A DNA stretch of 30,040 bases from Lamprobacter sp964516305 (GCA_964516305.1 CAZEZH010000028.1:1-30040); one strand, 5' to 3'; counted from the first letter of the stretch, positions 16,352 through 23,841 are shown. A program made the numbers and translations. Notes: generated by a model not told the origin, from the sequence alone.

Positions 16352-17142
16352 TCTGGTCCGGAAAACTTATCGCTGGCGCCCTTGGAAACTTCATTGGCGG
16401 CCCGCTTGCCGGCCTCTTGGCGGCGGGGGTTGGTCATACGCTCGATCGAGAGGTCGAGGGTTTCCGTCGTGCCTTTCATCGTCAGCGCTCCACCGAGTGG
16501 CGCCAGCATTGGTACGACGTCGTGTTCGCGGCCGAGTTCTCACTGGCTGGATATCTATTCTCTGGCGAGCGTGCACGAGCAGATGAGGCGGACCTCTGTT
16601 TCGATAACCTTGTCGAGCGACGAACGCTGAATCTGAGCGAGAGGGAGCGGGCCTGGATGCTATTCCGGGACGGGCAGCGGCCAGACTTTCCGCTGACTGG
16701 GTTTATCAATCACGTGCGATCTGAGACGCACCGGCAGCGTGAGCAGGTCTTCCAGCTTCTATCAACCCTACTTGTCTGTACGCGTTTCGAGCGCGATCCA
16801 AACTCTGCCCAAAAACGCGCACTCTCTGATATCGCGGCTCGCTTTGCGATTACCGACGAGATCTTGGCCTCGCTGGCGAATGCCTCATCTAAGTACCGTT
16901 ATGAATCGCCGGCCGGTCCGTCTGGTGCACTTGATCCGGCGACCGCGTACTCGGTGCTCGGTGTCTCCTCCGGCGCTACTGAAGCGGAGGTTCGTCGCGC
17001 CTACAGAGCACAAATGAGCCGTCATCATCCGGATAAGCTGATGCATACGCACCCGTCCGACGAACGCCTATCACAGGCCGCAAGGCGCACTGATCTCACC
17101 CGCAAGGCGTTCGATTCTATTAAGCGAGCGCGTGGCTGGTGA
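16348..17142 (+). CDS. djlA: DjlA-like membrane-anchored J-domain co-chaperone
   Basis: A 264-residue protein that follows the DjlA plan. An N-terminal glycine-rich membrane segment comes first (GKLIAGALGNFIGGPLAG, residues about 5-30, followed by GHTLDR as in DjlA). A TerB-like helical domain fills about 55-185, and a C-terminal J domain holds the essential HPD in SRHHPDKLM near residue 230. J domains stimulate DnaK ATPase, and DjlA places that activity at the inner membrane. The GTG start overlaps the stop of the gene before it (GTGA), and the next gene starts the same way. Its place inside this operon suggests DnaK recruitment for assembly of the neighbouring membrane proteins. It could also be the only djlA of the genome; the window cannot tell. 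Confidence 0.9.
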   Translation: MIWSGKLIAGALGNFIGGPLAGLLAAGVGHTLDREVEGFRRAFHRQRSTEWRQHWYDVVFAAEFSLAGYLFSGERARADEADLCFDNLVERRTLNLSERERAWMLFRDGQRPDFPLTGFINHVRSETHRQREQVFQLLSTLLVCTRFERDPNSAQKRALSDIAARFAITDEILASLANASSKYRYESPAGPSGALDPATAYSVLGVSSGATEAEVRRAYRAQMSRHHPDKLMHTHPSDERLSQAARRTDLTRKAFDSIKRARGW

Positions 17143-17696
17143 GCGGCGCAATATCAGCCTCCAATCGAACAATGAACAACGACACCAAAGACAGGATTGC
17201 ATCTCCCCGACCCTTCTCGCCGACGGTCAGGCTGGCCGCTGCCCAGATGGAGCAGACGCGCGTCGAGGCTCAAGGCATTATCAAGGGCCATATGATCGGC
17301 GCGATGTCGGTCGGCATGCTTCCGATACCGATTGTCGATGGCATCGCGTTGACCAACATCCAGTGGAATCTGATCTGTCGACTGGCCGACCACTACGGCG
17401 TCCCGGTCCAGAGTGTGTATCGAACCATGTTCATCTCGATGATCGGTGGCAGCCTACCCGTGCTGTTCTCCGGCGTTGGCGGTAGCTTTCTGAAGCTGAT
17501 CCCTGGCTTCGGGCAGATAGCCAGCAGCATTGCGTTATCAAATCTTGCCGCCGCCTCAACCTTTGCAGCCGGTAAAGTCTTCATGGAGCACTTCGAGCGG
17601 GGCGGCACGATGAGCGATTTCCGCGCACGGTCACTGCGTCGACAGTTCCGCCTTGAGTTGGGCCGTTCGCGTCGCTCGAGCGCGGCTAACCAGTAG
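17139..17696 (+). CDS. DUF697 (YcjF-like) membrane protein, second of three
   Basis: A 185-residue paralogue of the proteins at 10573 and 21643. Shared elements are GMLPIPIVDGIALTNIQWNL, a central LKLIPGFGQIASS with hydrophobic flanks, and AGKVFMEHFERGGTMSDF near the end, followed by an Arg-rich tail (SLRRQFRLELGRSRR). The GTG at 17139 gives the same GTGA overlap as the previous gene pair; the ATG at 17172 is an alternative. Function is unknown. The basic tail could bind lipid head groups or an acidic partner. Confidence 0.85.
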   Translation: MSGAISASNRTMNNDTKDRIASPRPFSPTVRLAAAQMEQTRVEAQGIIKGHMIGAMSVGMLPIPIVDGIALTNIQWNLICRLADHYGVPVQSVYRTMFISMIGGSLPVLFSGVGGSFLKLIPGFGQIASSIALSNLAAASTFAAGKVFMEHFERGGTMSDFRARSLRRQFRLELGRSRRSSAANQ

Positions 17697-17718
17697 GTTG
17701 TGTGACGCATTTCGGAGG

Positions 17719-19128
17719 GTGGAGCATGGCTCGAGATACTCGCTCACCGGCTGCTTGCAGCTGCTGCTCTGCTGCTACGCCTTGCTGGCGTGCTCGACCG
17801 GTGACGCTTCAACATCTGAGGCGGTGCAATCCAGGCTTCCGGTGGTGCGGATCGATACCCGTGAGTTAGATGCCCAGACAGTTGGCCGTGAATTGGGCCG
17901 TCTCTGGAAGAGCCGATTTCCCGACCTAGAGAGTCAGTTAGATGGCTTGTTGGCTAGCCGTTTGGGAGGTCTAGCGGCTCGAGCATCGTCGCTCCTGGAG
18001 ACATCAGGGCTAGACCTGAGCAAGCTGGCCGAAAACGAGCTTGAGGAATTCCAGGGCCTTGCTGGTTTCTTGGATCTGGTCAGCGAGAGCCGCTTTGGAG
18101 ATGGGTTGCTCTCGTCCGATGAGTTGGTGCTGGTGCAGATCCTTCCTGACCTCGGGATAGATGGCGCCGGGTCTGGTTTTGGCATTTTCGGCAGTCTCAG
18201 CGCCTCTGGCAGTCCGCTGGTTGTGCGAACGCTGAACCCTGAGACCGGAGAGCCAACCGATTCCATCCCGGATGCGATTACCGTCTATGAGCGGGCTGGT
18301 AATACTGTCGTCAGTGTTGGGATCGCCGGCAATCTCGGTATCACCACAGGGTTCAATGACAGTGGACTCTTTGTCTCTATCCTCCCGGCCTTGGGTGTGC
18401 CGGCCCCTGCTGAACCCACAGGTTCATCCGAACCACTGGCACTGGCGGTGCGGCGGACCCTGCAGACATCGGAACAGATTGACTCAGCGGTGCGTGCGCT
18501 GAGCGGAGGCTATTACGGGATTGCCCACAGCCTATTGATCGCCGACCGCGAAGAAGTCGGGGTTCTCGAGCAGCCCATGGCAGGGACAGGGTTGCTGCGC
18601 AGGGCAATGAGCGTTCTCCATCCAAGCATGGCTTGGGGGCCTGGCGACAGCATTGCCGCGGTCGGTTGCTTTGCTTTGGCGTCCATGCCCTCTGATTGCG
18701 ACGATGCGCGCCATCGCTATCTTTGGCAGCATTTGCGGGTGTCAGCCGAAGGATATCTGCAGGGGCGCCGCCCAGTGCTGGCAGAGCTGATCGACGCGAT
18801 GCTCGAGGGCGAGAAGCGTGCCACCACAAGTGACAAACGACAGAGTCGTCAAATTCTGGGGTTCGCCCCGGATACAGCCGACTTGGTTGTCCGCGACCTA
18901 GGCGCATCGACAGCAGGTGATGCTCCTGAGCCCGTCACGCAGCGATTCACAGATCTGTTCCCATTATCCCAGACCAGGCCTGACACCGTTTTGATCTGGT
19001 GGTGGCTCTGGGCAGCAATCGCGATCTTGCTGGTCATCACTCTCTGGGTGCGTTTCCGCTCGAGCCCACGCGATGTTCCAGAGTCCGAGGTCGAGATCGA
19101 GGGCGAGGGCGAGGGCGAGGGCGAGTAG
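17719..19128 (+). CDS. C45/AAT-like Ntn-hydrolase-fold lipoprotein with C-terminal membrane anchor
   Basis: About 469 residues. A lipoprotein-type signal (LLLCCYALLAC) puts a lipidated Cys at C25. The body resembles the acyl-CoA:6-aminopenicillanate acyltransferase (peptidase C45) family: SPLVVRTLNPETGE at the usual R.LDW position, GNLGITTGFNDSGLFVS matching G..G..TG.N..GL, and a later AHSLLIADREEVGVLE. The nucleophile Cys of that family is not visible; IFGSLSASG stands there, so catalysis is doubtful. A Trp-rich TM segment (about 436-455) and an acidic Glu-Gly tail end the protein. The start is uncertain. A GTG at 17719 follows GGAGG with no spacing and a TTG at 17653 is far upstream. The best-spaced ATG, 17727, is in another frame, so a frameshift near the start is possible. 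Confidence 0.65.
   Translation: MEHGSRYSLTGCLQLLLCCYALLACSTGDASTSEAVQSRLPVVRIDTRELDAQTVGRELGRLWKSRFPDLESQLDGLLASRLGGLAARASSLLETSGLDLSKLAENELEEFQGLAGFLDLVSESRFGDGLLSSDELVLVQILPDLGIDGAGSGFGIFGSLSASGSPLVVRTLNPETGEPTDSIPDAITVYERAGNTVVSVGIAGNLGITTGFNDSGLFVSILPALGVPAPAEPTGSSEPLALAVRRTLQTSEQIDSAVRALSGGYYGIAHSLLIADREEVGVLEQPMAGTGLLRRAMSVLHPSMAWGPGDSIAAVGCFALASMPSDCDDARHRYLWQHLRVSAEGYLQGRRPVLAELIDAMLEGEKRATTSDKRQSRQILGFAPDTADLVVRDLGASTAGDAPEPVTQRFTDLFPLSQTRPDTVLIWWWLWAAIAILLVITLWVRFRSSPRDVPESEVEIEGEGEGEGE
19099..19125 (+). repeat. GAGGGC hexanucleotide tandem repeat
   Basis: Four GAGGGC units (19099-19122) plus GAG run directly into the TAG stop and encode alternating Glu-Gly. Units could be gained or lost without changing the frame, so tail length may vary between strains. 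Confidence 0.75.
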
Positions 19129-19154
19129 GCGAGGCGAGTTCCGTCCTCAAGAGA

Positions 19155-20138
19155 TCATCGTCGGTCAAGCTCTTTCCCAGAATCCGGCTCGTCAAGCTGG
19201 CCGCGCGGCGATTTGCGGGCGTTGGGCGTCTCGCCGAGAAAGATCGGTAGTGCCAGGTCGCTCGATCCTGCTCCAATAACAAGGGTCTTGGTATTGTCGG
19301 AAGTCTTCAGGGTCCGAGTTGCTTCGATACCCTGTTGGACGAGCAGGCGTTCGCTCAAGGTCTCATCGACGATGGCCTGATAATCACGAATACCCTCCGC
19401 CTCTATGCGGATGCGGTTCGCCTCATTGATTGCAATTTGGCGCCGAAACTCGTAGGACGCCAAGATCTGTGATTGTCGGAGCTTGTCATCAATCGCATTG
19501 CGAACGGTTTCTGGCAGTTGGATGGTGCGAACGATCATCTCATTGACCTCGACGAAGTTTCTTCCTGCCTCTCGTATCGCCTTCAGCAGTGCCAGATTGA
19601 GCAGTCCCTTGTGGTTCGTGTAGATCTCTTCGGCCGTGGCATTGCCGAGTTCTTGCCTGAATATTGATTCTGTTTGCGGCAAGACAACCCGGGTAAGATA
19701 ATTCGGCCCGATATTCTCGTGCAATAAACCGGCCAGTTCTCGGACCGGGCGAAAGCGGATTGCCAACTGCAAGGTCAGCGTTAGCCCTTCCACCGTGAGC
19801 ACATCGAGCTCATATTTGACCAGCTGTTTGCGCACCTCATAGAAGGTCATCTCGTCGAGTGGGCTGATGATATGCAGCCCTTCGTCGAACACACGGTCGA
19901 TGCGTGTTCCGGTAAAGCGGTTCCAGAGTGCGCCGACATGGCCGGCAGGGACGATGACAAACACCCGGTCAGCCAAATAGACCGCGACACCGGAAATGCC
20001 GAGCGCGGCGACCAGGAACAGGTGTAGGCCTCCGCTCAGCCAGCGCTGCCAGCCGGAAGGCCGAGCGGTAGCGCTGCTCGATGTCGCCTCGGGCCCGTTG
20101 TCATCCGGGTCGCCCAGGGTTTCAGGTCGCTGATCCAA
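19155..20138 (-). CDS. SPFH/prohibitin-domain membrane protein, paralogue
   Basis: A 327-residue paralogue of the protein at 11216. A polar N-terminus (about 1-30) precedes one membrane segment (about 36-58), then the SPFH domain (FVIVPAGHVGALWNRFTGTR), a helical region (LRQSQILASYEFRRQIAINE) and a polar C-terminal tail that is absent from the first copy. It faces the big operon, with only 26 bases between the two stop codons. The start is a TTG at 20138 without a clear ribosome-binding site. No better ATG or GTG was found ahead of the membrane segment, so the true start may differ. Two SPFH proteins of one type in one locus suggest a hetero-oligomeric scaffold. Confidence 0.88.
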   Translation of the reverse strand: MDQRPETLGDPDDNGPEATSSSATARPSGWQRWLSGGLHLFLVAALGISGVAVYLADRVFVIVPAGHVGALWNRFTGTRIDRVFDEGLHIISPLDEMTFYEVRKQLVKYELDVLTVEGLTLTLQLAIRFRPVRELAGLLHENIGPNYLTRVVLPQTESIFRQELGNATAEEIYTNHKGLLNLALLKAIREAGRNFVEVNEMIVRTIQLPETVRNAIDDKLRQSQILASYEFRRQIAINEANRIRIEAEGIRDYQAIVDETLSERLLVQQGIEATRTLKTSDNTKTLVIGAGSSDLALPIFLGETPNARKSPRGQLDEPDSGKELDRR

Positions 20139-20436
20139 GGTCGCCAGTAGTCTCGCGTTGTTGTAGTGAGTTGACGCCCAAAGCCCTTCCTGTTCGCTAC
20201 GTCCGGCGCCTGCTGCGGCGCCTGCCTAAACGCCTCAGGGTAGCTCAGATTATCAGTTATGTTCGGGTCATGCTCGGTTCGAAGTGATCTACTGCTATCG
20301 GGCCGCAATGACGCTAAAGTTGCCGGGTTAAACCAGGGTAAAAAGGAACAGCGGCGCCCCGAAATGGGCGTTTGGTATAGGCTAAAGAAGTGCTTCAGGG
20401 AATTCTAAAATTCCGAGGGCGATAGATATTCAGGAT

Positions 20437-20451
20437 CGCTAATTTACTAAT
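20437..20451 (-). repeat. 15-base word shared with 10266-10280
   Basis: Minus-strand ATTAGTAAATTAGCG, 14 of 15 identical to the copy at 10266-10280. It is 298 bases upstream of the SPFH start at 20138; the other copy is 292 bases upstream of its gene. Confidence 0.25.
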
Positions 20452-20525
20452 ACTTTGGGGTCTAGAGGAGTTGCTTCGTTATTGCTTGACGGCTCTGGGA
20501 AGAACTGTGCTAAGGTTTCCCCCGT

Positions 20526-20558
20526 ACACATATAGAATACCAGATGTGCTATATGTGT
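20526..20558 (+). promoter_or_regulatory. Perfect inverted repeat and shared element upstream of the 87-residue protein
   Basis: ACACATATAG (20526-20535) and CTATATGTGT (20549-20558) are perfect 10-base inverted arms with a 13-base spacer and centres 23 bases apart, as for a dimeric regulator on one DNA face. The span 20528-20552 is the plus-strand copy of the element found upstream of sqr (blocks ACATAT, CCAGAT, TGCTAT). TGCTATATG could be an extended -10, which would give a leader of about 50 bases. The regulator is unknown. Confidence 0.5.
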
Positions 20559-20614
20559 TTTGCGTGAAACGGTCATAGAGACCTTCTATAGAATCTTTAT
20601 TCGGAGAACAGTCG

Positions 20615-20878
20615 ATGTCTACTGAAACTGCTGCTGGAGTCGGCCTGGTTGCCGAGGGCGCATCTGCCGGGTTCAATACACTTGCTGCCGCCGGTACCGG
20701 CCTCAAGGCATTCCTTATCGCGAATCCGCTTTCCATGACCGCTCTTGGCGGCGTGTTGGCCGGGGTTGGCGGCTACTATGCCTATACGCAATGGCGTAAC
20801 AGAAAAGACAAACAAGAGCCACACGAGGAAACCGCTCAGGAGCATCATGAGGAAGCGGCAGAGCCTGCAGCTGCTTAA
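20615..20878 (+). CDS. Small glycine-zipper membrane protein with His/Glu-rich tail
   Basis: An 87-residue protein with a good ribosome-binding site (GGAGA, seven bases before ATG). Residues about 8-60 are Ala/Gly-rich and hydrophobic, with a glycine zipper in GGVLAGVGGYYAY, then a basic stop-transfer patch (QWRNRKDKQ). The last 20 residues are acidic with three histidines (EPHEETAQEHHEEAAE). This build, a short glycine-rich membrane segment with an acidic or metal-binding tail, resembles small organelle-membrane proteins such as MamC and the small hydrophobic proteins of fez clusters. The likeness is in design; homology is not shown. It could shape membrane or bind cations beside the P-type ATPases. 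It has its own probable promoter. Confidence 0.82.
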   Translation: MSTETAAGVGLVAEGASAGFNTLAAAGTGLKAFLIANPLSMTALGGVLAGVGGYYAYTQWRNRKDKQEPHEETAQEHHEEAAEPAAA

Positions 20879-21089
20879 TCCAAGGTGATGAGAGACCTAG
20901 ATCGGCACATGGATGTGTCATCACGCTTGACGAAAACGGTGAGCGCGACCGGCCTCGGCGACCCGCTGGGCAGCTAAACTGAGCAGGCCATCGAAGTCGA
21001 GACGCCAACAGCGCCGATCGGGAGGATCGCGGCTTAACGGTCAATTGAGGCAAGCGCAGCTGCGACACTGTGCAGAGGTGACGATCACA

Positions 21090-21554
21090 ATGGCTTCGAC
21101 AATTCTGGACCAACGACTCACCGTCTTTGCACGTGAGTCACGCTCTTTCGCGCAGGATCTGGGGGGTTGGGTCCGCTCAGGACTAGGGCGCTTCAATGGC
21201 GCGGACAGACGCGCATTGACTGAACAGTTCACCGTCTGGGCACTCAACAAAGAGAACACCGGCGACGACAGCGACGGCGCTGACCTGCGCGAATGGATTG
21301 ATTATCTCGATCAGCAAGGACGCGAAGCCTTAACTGAACAACTCAGCGAATTCTGCGGCGGTTTCGAGATCGAGTTGTCATGGCTGGTGTCCGGCGAGTT
21401 TGCAGATAGGCCGCACCTTGAGGAATTACTCAGCTCGATGGCGACTCGCTACTGTCTCGCCTGCAAGGCGGCAGTCGATGCGGATGCGCCACTGCGACGG
21501 TTTCGCCGGCGCCGCACTTGGCAAAGTAAGTTAAAGCACCGCGCGGACACATAG
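21090..21554 (+). CDS. Hypothetical 154-residue soluble protein
   Basis: The family is not recognised. The ATG at 21090 follows GAGGTG at a suitable distance and is preferred over an in-frame start at 21045. The protein has no signal peptide and no membrane segment. It is helical-looking and acidic in the middle (ENTGDDSDGADLREWIDYLD), has cysteines in EFCGGFE and RYCLACK, and ends in a strongly basic tail (RRFRRRRTWQSK). It lies between the 87-residue protein and the third DUF697 protein on the same strand, so it may belong to the same unit. The CxxC in YCLAC could bind metal or be redox-active, but this is weak. Confidence 0.6.
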   Translation: MASTILDQRLTVFARESRSFAQDLGGWVRSGLGRFNGADRRALTEQFTVWALNKENTGDDSDGADLREWIDYLDQQGREALTEQLSEFCGGFEIELSWLVSGEFADRPHLEELLSSMATRYCLACKAAVDADAPLRRFRRRRTWQSKLKHRADT

Positions 21555-21642
21555 CGGTACGACCCGCCTGCATGAGCCGCAGGTTGGGCCAGAGGCACAA
21601 GCGCGAGCAGGGTCAACACCATACATTGAGAGTCACTGCACC

Positions 21643-22182
21643 ATGACGGCAACCAATTACGACGAAACGATGACGTCTTCAGAAGAGACCGAGGAGTTTG
21701 AGGAGCAAAGCTCGGAACAACAGCACGCCGCAGCGGACAGCCTCGTGCGTCAGTACACACTGGGCGGTATGGCAGTTGGCCTGGTGCCAGTGCCGATCGC
21801 TGATCTGGTCGCGCTCGTGGCAGTACAACTCAAGATGCTGCACGGCTTGGCGCGGATCTACGGGATTGAATTCAAGGCCGACTTGGGCCGCTCAGCGGTC
21901 GCGAGCCTCGCCGGCAGCGGTTTATCGACAACGCTCTCTCCGACCGTGGCGGCGAGCCTCGGTAAGATTATCCCGGGAGTTGGCCAAACCTTATCAACGG
22001 GATCTGCTGTGATCCTGAATGGCGCAGTCACCTACGCCGTGGGAAAGGTGTTTATACAACATTTCGCTGCTGGTGGGACCTTTCTGACGTTCAATCCTGA
22101 AGCGGTACGGGACTATTTTGAGACACAGATTAAGGAGGGCAGCAAGGTTGCTGCGGATCTGAAAAAGAAAAAGGACAGCTAA
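21643..22182 (+). CDS. DUF697 (YcjF-like) membrane protein, third of three
   Basis: A 179-residue protein and the most typical DUF697 member of the set: MAVGLVPVPIADLVALVAVQ, then LKMLHGLARIYGI, IIPGVGQTLSTGSAV and YAVGKVFIQHFAAGGTFLTF. The first 30 residues are very acidic (SSEETEEFEEQSSEQQ), unlike the two paralogues, and the C-terminus is Lys-rich (DLKKKKDS). The acidic N-terminus could interact with the basic tails of the other DUF697 proteins; this is inference. No partner GTPase is present. Confidence 0.88.
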   Translation: MTATNYDETMTSSEETEEFEEQSSEQQHAAADSLVRQYTLGGMAVGLVPVPIADLVALVAVQLKMLHGLARIYGIEFKADLGRSAVASLAGSGLSTTLSPTVAASLGKIIPGVGQTLSTGSAVILNGAVTYAVGKVFIQHFAAGGTFLTFNPEAVRDYFETQIKEGSKVAADLKKKKDS

Positions 22183-22190
22183 CCTGAAGG

Positions 22191-22207
22191 TAGATTGCTA
22201 GGCAGTC
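22191..22207 (+). terminator. Short hairpin after the third DUF697 gene
   Basis: AGATTGC and GCAGTCT pair across TAG (seven positions, one G-U). It lies nine bases after the stop. No T-tract follows, so it is weak support for a terminator. Confidence 0.25.
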
Positions 22208-22335
22208 TAGAGAAGGCCCAGATCACTCCAGATAAGGCTGGTGCCGCTCATTACTGAGCGCAACACCAACGAGTACGTCGGGCGCAGGTTCTTGCGGCGT
22301 GCGAGGCTTCACTCATCACTGCGGAGATTGGTCCA

Positions 22336-23841
22336 ATGCAAACCCAGACCCGCCAGCCCGTCGCGAAGGCCGTCCTGTTGATCCTGGATGGCATGGGACT
22401 CAATGATGATCCCACCACGAGCGCAACGACGGTAGCGAATATGCCGTATGTCCATGGGCTGATGGAGCAGCATGGCCATGCCCGACTTCAGGCTTCCGGT
22501 GTAGAAGTTGGGCTCGATGACGGAAAAGCAGGGAATTCCGAGGTTGGGCATCTGACCATCGGCGCCGGCAGGGTGCTACCAAGCACATTGGCAAGGATAC
22601 GCGCGGGATATCAGGACGGCACCTGGGAAGGAAGCCCGGCCTGGAACCAGTGCGAAGATTCTCGGCGGCTGCACATTGTCGGCTTGCTATCAGATGCGGG
22701 TGTCCATGGGCACTGGGAAACCTTGGTGCAGGCAGCACAGCTCGGTGTTAAGAAGGGTTTCCAAGAGGTCTATCTCCACGCCTTGCTTGACGGTGTCGAC
22801 AGTCAGGCGGGCAGTAGTCCGCAATTACTGTCCGAGCTGGAACATGCGCTCGCAGCCACCAAGGAAGACAGGATCAAGCTGGCCTCTGTGATGGGGAGAA
22901 AATGGGCCACGGATCGCGCTGAGAATTGGGATCTGACCGGGCACTGCCGTGATGCCTTGATGGGGCGGGCCGCAAGCACCCCTTTCCGAGCGGCTGACCT
23001 GGTTTCTCATCTCGAGCAACGCCCATCGGAAGCGGATTTTCCGCACGCTTTCCTGCCCGACTGGGCGCCTATCGCTCCAAACGAAAGTGTCGTGCTGACC
23101 AATCATCGCGCCGACCGCATCTCGCAACTGGCGCATATCTTGAGCGAAGAATGCCATGTCATGGCGATGGTAGAGCTCAAGCAGGAGACCAGGTCGATCG
23201 ACGACGTCTTCTTTCCGACACAGCCCTTGGATGGGGGACTCGTGGATCTGCTGAACGGCAGCGGTTACCGGACCGTCAGGCTGTCGGAACAGTGCAAATT
23301 CCCCCATGTCACCTATTTCATCAATGGGATGAAAGCGGACGAGGATGCGACCGGCATTGAGGTGCCTACCATTCCGGACGATGCCCTTGTGGCAAATCCT
23401 GAAATGTCCATTGACGCACTTGGTCGGGAACTGGGGCAAGTACTCTCCGCGGGGGGGCAGGGCCAAGTACTCATCGTCAATGTACCGAACCTGGACCAGA
23501 TCGGACATCAGGGCGACATCCTAGCCGCTAAACAGGCGGCATCGGCCGTCGATCAGCTTGTTGAAAGGACGATTGTACCGGGCTGTCGAGAGCACGGATG
23601 GGAGCTACTGATCACAGCCGACCACGGCAATGCCGATCTAATGGTCGACGGCCGTGGCAGGCCGATGGGCTCGCACTCAACCAATGAAGTGCCGATGATC
23701 CCGATCTCGTATACCGGTAAATCGGTCAGCTGGCAACGGCATTCCGGAAGCCTTGCGAATGTCGCCGCGTCGCTGCTCACGCTGTTGGGCAGCCAGTATC
23801 CGGCGACCATGGACGAGAGCCTGATCAAAGTCGACCAGTAG
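22336..23841 (+). CDS. gpmI: Cofactor-independent phosphoglycerate mutase, divergent
   Basis: A 501-residue member of the alkaline phosphatase superfamily; the family converts 3- and 2-phosphoglycerate in the cytoplasm. All seven metal or catalytic residues expected from the Geobacillus enzyme are visible: Asp in LILDGMG, the phosphoserine nucleophile S68 in GNSEVGH, Asp and His in NLDQIGH, Asp and His in TADHGN, and His in GSHSTNEVP. The substrate pocket differs: the DGRD motif reads DGVD (V154), so one substrate-binding Arg is missing, and GVHSH reads GVHGH. The NHRADR arginines remain. Length is normal. Genomic setting among ion pumps and these changes leave open a specialised mutase or phosphatase role instead of housekeeping glycolysis. 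Confidence 0.87.
   Translation: MQTQTRQPVAKAVLLILDGMGLNDDPTTSATTVANMPYVHGLMEQHGHARLQASGVEVGLDDGKAGNSEVGHLTIGAGRVLPSTLARIRAGYQDGTWEGSPAWNQCEDSRRLHIVGLLSDAGVHGHWETLVQAAQLGVKKGFQEVYLHALLDGVDSQAGSSPQLLSELEHALAATKEDRIKLASVMGRKWATDRAENWDLTGHCRDALMGRAASTPFRAADLVSHLEQRPSEADFPHAFLPDWAPIAPNESVVLTNHRADRISQLAHILSEECHVMAMVELKQETRSIDDVFFPTQPLDGGLVDLLNGSGYRTVRLSEQCKFPHVTYFINGMKADEDATGIEVPTIPDDALVANPEMSIDALGRELGQVLSAGGQGQVLIVNVPNLDQIGHQGDILAAKQAASAVDQLVERTIVPGCREHGWELLITADHGNADLMVDGRGRPMGSHSTNEVPMIPISYTGKSVSWQRHSGSLANVAASLLTLLGSQYPATMDESLIKVDQ

Larger units (their letters stand above)
20139..20614. other. Divergent intergenic region
   Basis: 476 bases with no supported gene, A+T-richer from about 20380 onward. 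It contains GGAATT/AATTCC at 20399-20404 and 20409-20414, the 15-base word at 20437-20451, and the inverted repeat at 20526-20558. It must hold promoters for the SPFH paralogue (-) and the 87-residue protein (+). Confidence 0.6.
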
